Shown here one piece after another: positions 56,301 to 64,000 of a DNA stretch of 64,000 nucleotides. The position numbers were made by a program, and so were the translations under genes. Source of the stretch: Bretschneidera sinensis (taxonomy: Eukaryota > Streptophyta > Magnoliopsida > Brassicales > Akaniaceae); the NCBI GenBank assembly GCA_023935145.1, contig CM043698.1:142642001-142706000 (forward strand), in the 5' to 3' direction. The notes below the pieces were generated by a model, which saw only the letters and a list, made by a program, of their open reading frames with translations, was not told the origin of the DNA and ran no database searches. Each line of letters starts with the position of its first letter. Positions within the stretch are counted from its first letter, which is position 1.

Positions 56301-59300
56301 TGGATTAAATAATGGAGAAAGCAGCAAGCCCATTTACCTGATATTCTATTAGTAAAGGGCTTACAGAAATCATCAAATTCAGATTATACGCACATAAGAA
56401 AGATAAAGCATGAGAATTTTGTTTACATTAAGAAACCAATAGTATACCTATGTAATTTAATAACTTCCTTATCTAAAATGCCTCTGCAGTACATAACTTC
56501 CAAAGAAGGTCTTACCATAGTCATAAAAGGACAAATATTTTATATGTAATAAGTAAATTATTTCTTTGTAATATGTGTTGGACTAACTAACTAATTTCAT
56601 AATTTAGCACTCACACACTCACATACTTGCAACATAATGTTGGTACCACAACATCCAAACTACATATTTAAATTTTATCAATTCAATCTATTGCAGACTT
56701 TGCATAACAGTGATAATATTAACTGAGCAGAAGTCATACATGTCTACATGTATCATAAGACATGAATAGCCAAACACGTGCGTGAAAAATTTACAACCAA
56801 CAGCCTAGCAAACATTAGCTAAATGCATTCAGAACTTGATGAGGCATTTTGAATCGAAACAATCATTTCATTGTATTATTGGTATCTATCTATTTTCCTA
56901 CCTTTTAACCCTAATGACCTGAAAAATTAATAATATTCACTATTCAATAAAAAAAAAAAGTATACTCAACAAAAGGGTAATGGAAAGGGGAAGTAGAGTG
57001 AAGAGAAACGATTTTAGGCAATAATTCTTTGGAGGACAGAAACTACCAATTTAATACTACAATCCAGGTACAAAATGACAAAGTGGTTGCAGCATTATTC
57101 TAAATAGAACAAAACCGATTTTGTTTTAATATGTGCAGCTAGAACAAGATCATTTCACGACAAAACTATGAATAAAAAATGGTAACTTATTAAAAAAATG
57201 GAAAAACGGTAAGGTTAACATTTACCAACCATGCTGAAAAACAGTTTTGCTTACCTTTTTCTTTTCCTGATAGTACGAAGAAAATAAATCATTCTTGAAA
57301 AAATAAATACCATTAACACAAATTCCAGTACATAACTAGGGCTAAATTCATTTTTTTTTTTGTAGTGCTACCAAGGCGGTGTCAAATTCATTTTAAGCTA
57401 AGAAGAAAAGTTTCTCTGTTCGATTGTTAATTAACTATTTAATTCGCATTAAACTTGGTCGTACTTAATGATGGGTTGAATATATGAATTTTTCAGCATA
57501 GAACATAAATTTATCCATCATATATCCTTTTCTTTTGAAAATTATAAATCATTTAATATATACCTACTTCACTCTCTTGTCCACAAATTCAAAGCATGAG
57601 CAATAATGACTACAGCAGTAAGAAGTTAAAAAAGAAGGAACTACAACATATCAATGGCCTAATAATATACTGGTTTTCTTCCTCCTTCGCTGAGAACCAT
57701 TCTGCCTTCTTCCAAACAGGAAAAAAATTTGAATTGTGAGTTGGATGAGTTTTCCACGGATCACATATCACAAGATCTAATGATTTGGGAAATTGATGAT
57801 ACTTTTAGTTTTAGCTAATTAATTTGAGGTGGAGCCTTGAGAAAGAAAGCAAGAGTACCATCAGTAATAAGGTCTATTGCGGTAAACCTTCCACTGTTTG
57901 TTAATAAAACTGAATGACTAGAGGGACATAAAAGATGGATTCTATCAAGTATAAACTTGTTCTAATCTAAGGTAGTACGCTCATGAGCTTGACCATATTT
58001 CACTATCAAGAAATTATTGAAGACTCCCATCTTCAAGTTTGACACAAACATAGGTACATAGTTTAGTTCTTCCTAAGTCGTGAACGAGTGTCAATCATTT
58101 ATTCCAAAAAAATGTAAGGAGAGTGGGAGTTACTACTGCACCTTCCTTAAGGACACCCTGTTAGACTTACTTTGGTTACTAGAACTACATTGCAGTGAAG
58201 AGACAACTTCAAAAATGTTCAACTCTATAGCATTCAAAAAGGTTTCTATATGATTTCTATAAAACACGAAAACGAGTTCACCACCATAAGATATTAGTGG
58301 TTGTTAGCTATTATAATTTCACTAAAAATATATCACAATTAGCATCAAAATTTTCAACAAAATTTATTTGCTGCAAAAACTATAGTGTTTTTTTTTTTTT
58401 AGTGTAATTTTATTTCATTGCACCAAACTTAACTCATTGCAACATCATTGCCTTCTGTTGCCATATTCTTAATCTACTGCAGCATCATGGTGTCATGGTG
58501 CTACTCGTCTAGCTTATGGCAACATTTTTTTTCATGCTGCTCTTAACCTATTGCAACATCATTATTTCTTGTTGCTTTATAACAAATTTCATTCGGGTTA
58601 CCCTCCAAGCCAAGAACAGATTCTTTTAAGTTATTTCACCCTTCCAAGATCAAAACCCTTTTCATGCAGTTCTCATGTTGCCCACACCGATTCTTTTTTT
58701 GCCGGGGTGTTGGAGTGTTATCATGAATTCACTCTTACCCAATTAAACAATTTATACAAGAATTACATCATCAAAATGCAAAGAGAACACGAAAACTGAA
58801 AATTATCAACATCAACATTAAAAATAAAAGCTATGGAGCTGGCAACTAGTGCGGGTAAATGACAGCAACAAGAACAATTTCAAGAGAGATCACTCCCCTC
58901 CTTTCCTTTATTATTCCTCTGTGCAACTTCTACAATCTATAGTTCTTCCAGTTTCAACTACCACAAACACTAAGCAACACAAGTATAGAAGGGACAACTA
59001 CAGCAGTAGTCACATAGACTTCCTGCCCTTTACTTCTTCTGCTTCGTCTTCAACATGATTAAAAAGGATAGTTTTAAAAATAAAAAAGTGCAACAATCAT
59101 GGAACAAGAGTGAAGTGGAAAACAAGAGCCCCATACCATTACCCTATAATTAACTCCATGGGACAATTCAAACAGTGAGAAATATTACCTAATCATATAT
59201 TCATAGTTATAAGCACAATTTTTTGATAATTAAAATGTATAAATAGAAAGAAACACGCACCAAGGGGGTGCAATCCATGTACAAGGCCTTAGTTATAAAC

Positions 59301-60433
59301 ACAATAGACGAAAGAAAAGGGAATAATTGTAGTGATCCGTCATAAAATATATGCAATTCAATATTGAATAAATGAATATGACATTAGATGTTTGAATAAC
59401 CAAAAAGAAGATTACTGAAGAAAAAAATGGCATCACTAAAATGATAAACTGGTTCAAGCAGAATATAAGATGACAACTACATACTTTATTGACAACTAAT
59501 TAAGGTGCTTTGTGTTTCATTCACCTTAATGCACTTCTTACTAACAATGGATCCATTAAATCATTACTTATGATGTTATTCACATTTTCAAAAATTTTAT
59601 CAATGCAGACTATTGCACATGAAGTATAACTTCCTACTCTGTTGCTATATATATCCACTTATAATGCCAAACAGCTAATAGAACTATAAAAAGGAAAACC
59701 AAGATAATATCTCAAGCAATTTTTTGTTTTAGATGAAACAACTGAGCCGTGCAACTCCTAAATGAGGCATAATAACTGCATAAAAGTACAAATCTAAAAA
59801 TTCCTATGATAAAATCCACCAATATGAAGAGAGTAAAAGTACAATAAGTCTATCCAGAAAAAAAAAATTGTGAAAAGAAAAGGTTCATAAAGACTCACAA
59901 AAGCATGACATTTATCAAGTCAATATTAAGGCATATATATTACAAGTTTATTCATCAATTTCAAAACAGTAAAATAAATTATTTTAATAGACAGTGAACC
60001 AATATGCACCCATTAGAAATATTGAAATAATCCCAACAATAAAAATTTGAGATACCAAAACAAAAAAAAAAAAAAATTGAAAACCACATAATTAAATTTC
60101 TTTGGAAAAAAAATTGTAGATCATAATCATCGTTGTGAGGCTTGCCTTCTTTTAGAAGGAACCTAAGATAATTAAATTTTTGCTATCTTATTATACATAA
60201 AAAAGGAATTGTTCACGGGTAAAAATAATCATCAAAAGCAAGATAACAGAAATGACATCGAAAATAAAATGAGAGAGAAATAAAAACAAGTAAAATGCTT
60301 ACGTGCATCGATCACAGATCATGGCATAACCTCCACTAGTCCGCCAGCCTTGTCTGGGTTCAATAGAGAAACAGTGGCAATAAAAACAGGTCAAGCCCAT
60401 TGGTGATGAGGAGGTTGAAGAAGAAGCATCCAT
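53388..60433 (-). CDS. VAL/HSI2-like B3-domain protein, six exons, 273 aa
   Basis: Probable nuclear DNA-binding transcription regulator; VAL proteins repress seed-maturation genes. Exons (minus strand): 60433-60303, 55674-55593, 55420-55243, 54423-54254, 54029-53855, 53473-53388. All borders are GT/AG and phases agree, totalling 822 bases with ATG 60433 and stop TAG 53388-53390. Residues 14-97 form a Cys/His-rich PHD-like region (CFYCH, CDRC, CVTCEKAIHCGC, CMEC) like the VAL N-terminus. Residues about 162-262 form a B3 domain (LFNKILTATDSN, ARMLIPKKHAEAFFPK, IPIRVQDTTGLEWQF, WPHNSSKTYNLEG, KPGDKVTFYRKEPEGKLVIG). The known VALs are much longer and carry a CW domain and EAR motif after B3. Here the protein ends 11 residues past B3 (SNQKL), so it is a short paralogue or a truncated gene. 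Intron 1 is about 4.6 kb. Confidence 0.85.
55675..60302 (-). other. long first intron of the VAL-like gene
   Basis: 4628 bases between donor (GTAAGC at 60302) and acceptor (ATTCAG ending 55675). Mostly AT-rich. It contains the CA/TG-rich repeat at 56110-56262, an A-run near 60062-60076, and irregular ttgcaacatcatt-type motifs at 58435-58565. Small open stretches such as 58551-58799 on the plus strand have no recognisable features. No other gene is seen inside. Confidence 0.6.
56110..56262. repeat. alternating purine-pyrimidine (CA/TG-rich) repeat
   Basis: Imperfect units built from gcatgtgcgcatacatgcgcac and acaaaa spacers, about 30-45 bases apart. The long runs of alternating purine and pyrimidine make it a candidate Z-DNA-forming stretch. 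It leaves both strands open by chance. Confidence 0.8.
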
Positions 60434-60675
60434 CGAATAAACTTAAAAAACTGAAAAATAGGCTTTGGTTTTTTTTTGTCTTCTCTTTTGTTCTCTTTTT
60501 ATGTGTGGTAGTGAATACTGAATACTAAGAAACCTGTGCAGATAGAGAGAAAGAAGCGGATAGTGAGAGATAGAGAGAAGTACCTATTTGGTATAAAGTG
60601 CATTGATAGAGACATAATGAGAAGGAAAAAGACGGTCAATTTTGCAATCATGACAGCAGTCAAGGTCCACTGAAC
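60434..60675 (-). promoter_or_regulatory. probable 5' leader of the VAL-like gene
   Basis: Upstream of ATG 60433 on the minus strand lies a CT-rich leader (ctctctatctctcacta near 60567-60583). This block is conserved in the duplicate at 51080-51333, which suggests it is part of the transcribed or regulatory region. No clear TATA box was fixed. Confidence 0.4.
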
Positions 60676-63007
60676 CAAGAGGATATGTTGAGAAGAATTT
60701 CAAACTATTTAAGAAACATTTTTTTAATTTCCAAATTAGATGATTGGATTTTTGAGAATGTGAAATCAAACAGTTAGGATTCATTTTGTAAGTGAAGTCC
60801 AAATTAGCAGAATTGCCAAATATGAAAAATCAAATTGGTTTTTTGATTAACATGAAACAATAGAGTTGGTAAGGTGCTAATAACGCCTCAAAAACACAAC
60901 TTAGCATGACAAATGAGATAAAAGGGTACTTTGTATTTTCTTACCAATTGGCCGCCATTCGGTTCAATGCACCAGCCAAGTTTGTCCTGTTATGACCAAA
61001 AGGGATCAAAATTGAACTCAACTTGACTGCTTCTCTGGCCATGTCTGTAACTGCAGAAATGAGTAAATGAAATGCTGCAATTGTTTATAGATAAACTCGT
61101 TTGCAAAAATTTTCTCTACGGTTTTACAAGGGTTTTTCTCGCTAACCAAACAGCACAGGAAGTTTTAGAGAACGATGTTGAAATTGCGATGGAGAGAGTT
61201 TACTGGCAACGACACATTTTTCAAAATATGGGCTGCTGGGACGTACATAGTCAATATGGGCTACTAGATGATTGGGCTTATTGAAGTTAGTGGGTAGATG
61301 GTCAATTTGCTCTTTTAAAATTAAAAAAATAGAAAAATCAGATGAAGTCCTTGAATTTTAATATAAAATCAAATCAACAAACATCAAAGCTTACGGTAAA
61401 AATATTTTAAGTAATAATTGCATACCCAATCCAAACATCCAGAAAAACTTCCTGTAAAACTCAATCATAATTGTATGAAAATTTGTGTAGTAATTACCAT
61501 TTAAATTTTCAGAGTGTTCAAAGCGAGTGTTTAAATATTACTACTCAAACAATTTAAAGAGAACAACCATTAATTGTTGGTTGCATAACCACATGATAAA
61601 CTCTTAATAATTACTAGAATTCACTTTGTTTAAACAAAGAAAAGCAATTAAAATAACATATGTTCAAAGCTAATGGAGGCATAATTTAATATGAGTAATT
61701 CCATAAACTCATATCTTAAACGAGTAATTCGGTAGCAAGTACTCACTACTTAAACATTTGAATTTCCTAAATATATTGTGCTACTTAGGTGGATTTTTGT
61801 TCTTCATTTTATTGAATTTTTAATGATGCTATCCATTTATTTTAATTTCTCTTAATTATCTCCCAAAATTTGATTGTCTAACTTTGAAATAGTTCAAAAA
61901 TTATTTGACAACATTTTTTAATTGTTAAAGATTGATTATTTTATTCAAATATAAAATATTAGATTAATTTTTTAATTACTTTGACATACACAATAAATAT
62001 TTTATCAGTTTGAGAACATTTAAAGAGCGATTTACAAAGATACTGTTATTGTATTCATAAAATACAAGAAAATAAAATCTTAGATTAAAATTTTAAGAGG
62101 TAGTGATATTGACACTCCATGAATAGTTATCAGCACTCTATTTTTTTCTTTTAAAACTTACAATAGTGCCCATAATAAAAGTTAGATACACAATTTGACT
62201 TCTAAATTATAATTACTACCACGTATTCTCTTTACAAGATTCTATGATGCAAAATATTATATTAATTACATTCTTTATTCGTTTTTTTTCTACTTTTCTC
62301 TCTTTTGTTTTCTTCCGTTTTTCCTTCAATTTTTGTTAGAGACACGAATTAAACTTTTACGTGAAAAATATTGATCCTACTGAATGCAAATGATCCAACT
62401 TCTGAAAATCTTATTAATATTTACTATTTTCAGCTAATAATTCTTATTAAGTTGATTAAGAAGAATCATTAATTCTATAATCTTGAGAGTTATTAATATT
62501 CAATGTAGAACACATATTCCGTTAATTGAATATCTAATATTATGAAAAAGGTGAAGAAAGAATTAAAATTAATATTACAGGGTTGAAGGCAAAGATTTTG
62601 ATAATAGAAGAACCAAAACACTGTTGGAGCCTTTGGACACTCTAATTTTTGAGTAAAACCTTTTGTGTTCAACTATATAAGAAGTCATTTTGGTGTTAGA
62701 GACATTTTAATTTGACATGATTTGCTTTTACTCTATGAAGAACCGAGATGATGAGATAGTGAGGGTAAAGATTTAGAGATGAAGAAAGTATAATTAATAG
62801 AAATTTTTGTATTATAAAAACTTGTAAAGAATATAAATGACAGTAATGGTATTTCAAAGTGAAAAGTGCACATAACTTTAATTAGGGGTATTATTGTAAG
62901 TTTTAGAAAAAAAAAATAATAATCGGAATGCCAATAATTAAAGATTTATGGAGTGTCGATATCGCTACCCATATTTTATTTGCTTACACAAACATGCTAT
63001 AATATTT
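60676..63007. other. DNA upstream of the VAL-like gene
   Basis: 60675-62384 has no counterpart in the duplicate at 50947-51962. 62385-63007 does. A plus-strand open stretch 61072-61284 has no recognisable features. No gene is called. Confidence 0.5.
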
Positions 63008-63871
63008 TGTTGGAAATCACCTTGACAAGATGCCTAGGTGGTGATCTTCCAAACACCCAAGTCTTGAATGACTTGTAGAAAGAATTTCAGCAATCGAACT
63101 CAAGAACAGAAAATCAAAGAAAGAAAGAAGACAAGTAATTTGTTGTCGAGGTTCGGCAATGTGCCTACGTCCCCGTGAGTTCCTCCGAACTCTCTGCACT
63201 ATCTCAGTGGTTCTTACAAAGTTACAGCAATCCCCTTCAAGAATCCAAGTTCTTGAAGAAACAAGAAGAGAAGGAAGAAGATGAGAACTCAACAATGTTC
63301 TCTAATCTAATCCATACTCTCTCTATCTAATTACAACCAGCCTCACTACAAGAGTCCTTCTTGTGTTTATGTCTCTCTACACAATTCTCTCTTAGTGTTT
63401 ACAATGATCTCACAATGTCACAAAACTCTCTTGTATGTGTGTTTTTGTATCTTGTATTATTTTATGAAATGAGGCCTTGAGAACCCCTTTTATAGCCTCT
63501 TAATTCTTGGACATTCTTGTGAGTCATTATCCTCCCTTTGATCATGTTCTTCCTTTAATCTCAGCCCTACATCACTCTCCAAGTGATGCTGTGTGTTTTG
63601 GTGTGGTGCTGTGTGCTGCGGCGTGACCTGATGCTGCAGCCACCTGATGCTGTGCGCACACCTCCTGCCTGTGGACAGAAACTTCCACAGCAGTGTGCCT
63701 GACCTTCCCACGCTCAAAACTTAAGCACACACTTGTGTGAAACCTTTTAACTTACTGAAATTTCATACTCCACATTTGGTTTGGATTTTAACCATCCTTG
63801 AACCATGTTTGGACCTGTTCAAACCTTGACCATGTTTGACCCATGTTTAAACCTTAGACAAAAAACCAACA
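63008..63871 (-). mobile_element. copia-type LTR, 3' end of an element running off the window
   Basis: Begins tgttggaaatcacc and ends aaaaccaaca; 864 bases. A minus-strand TATA box (ggctataaaagggg, complement near 63485-63498) gives the orientation. The next bases, atctctacctttgtctaag, are the complement of a purine-rich tract. This is therefore the 3' LTR, with the element's interior continuing to the right. Confidence 0.75.
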
Positions 63872-64000
63872 ATCTCTACCTTTGTCTAAGCGTTTAAACC
63901 CGAACCATTTGTGCAGAGACCTTCGGGATCCAAACTCATCTTGAGTCATCAATCAACTGACTCCAATCCTAAGTAATTCAAGGCAATGATTGAACTTACT
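63872..64000 (-). other. 3' internal sequence of the right-edge copia element
   Basis: 129 bases after the polypurine tract complement; too short to show a domain. Confidence 0.5.

Noticed and set aside
56055..56352. Overlapping open frames on both strands
   Set aside because: They arise from the CA/TG-rich repeat, which lacks stop codons by composition.
58551..58799. Small plus-strand ORF in the VAL-like intron
   Set aside because: No recognisable domain, no supporting splice or promoter signals and ordinary intron composition.
1..64000. A novel defence or mobile-element system
   Set aside because: Every coding segment that I could identify belongs to known plant gene or transposon families. 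Nothing suggests an uncharacterised multi-gene system.

Overview
The window is nuclear DNA of a eudicot plant. The evidence is intron-split plant genes with GT/AG borders, RPS2/RPS5-class CC-NBS-LRR (NLR) relics, a plant tRNA-Phe(GAA), Ty1/copia and Ty3/gypsy elements (mostly with the initiator-Met tRNA primer site), an L1-type LINE and many short TIR elements. A woody species is a guess from the style of the NLR and repeat families. Most of the sequence is transposon-derived. I found only one protein gene that reads through cleanly, one intact retrotransposon polyprotein and one sound tRNA gene. I found no evidence of a previously undescribed biological system; the interest lies in how the locus was duplicated and broken.

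Layout. 1-335: partial copia LTR at the left edge, then an AT-rich triplet tract. 1511-8588: old Tat-type gypsy element with decayed gag-pro-RT-RNase H and no visible integrase. 9517-14176: NLR relic A, split by a 3.9 kb hAT-like insertion (9896-13815). 14177-19155: minus-strand chromovirus with a truncated 5' LTR. 19156-20300: NLR relic B, split by a 926 bp hAT-like insertion. 20681-22825: segmental duplicate carrying a mutated tRNA-Phe copy and the last two exons of a methionine gamma-lyase-like gene, with an LTR-like insert holding a GC-rich 27 bp repeat. 23691-24802: solo LTR with a 5 bp target duplication. 25120-27207: nested repeats. 28137-33592: decayed minus-strand copia element lying just upstream of NLR relic C (33725-36540). 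36702-42077: very young, intact minus-strand copia element.

The right third holds the sister duplicate (43040-44905) with a good tRNA-Phe gene. It continues into a minus-strand methionine gamma-lyase-like ('aluminium resistance' family) gene, 44409-50576. That gene is broken by a lost splice donor, a 444 bp insertion inside an exon, and apparent loss of its 5' end; a LINE also sits in one intron. Beyond it lies a duplicate of the first exon and upstream DNA of the next gene, then that gene itself at 53388-60433. It has six exons with consistent phases and encodes a 273-residue protein with a VAL/HSI2-like cysteine-rich N-terminus and a B3 DNA-binding domain. The right edge (63008-64000) enters another minus-strand copia element.

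The genes form no pathway. The VAL-like gene is the only probable functional protein gene of the host. The NLR relics are the remains of a local resistance-gene cluster.
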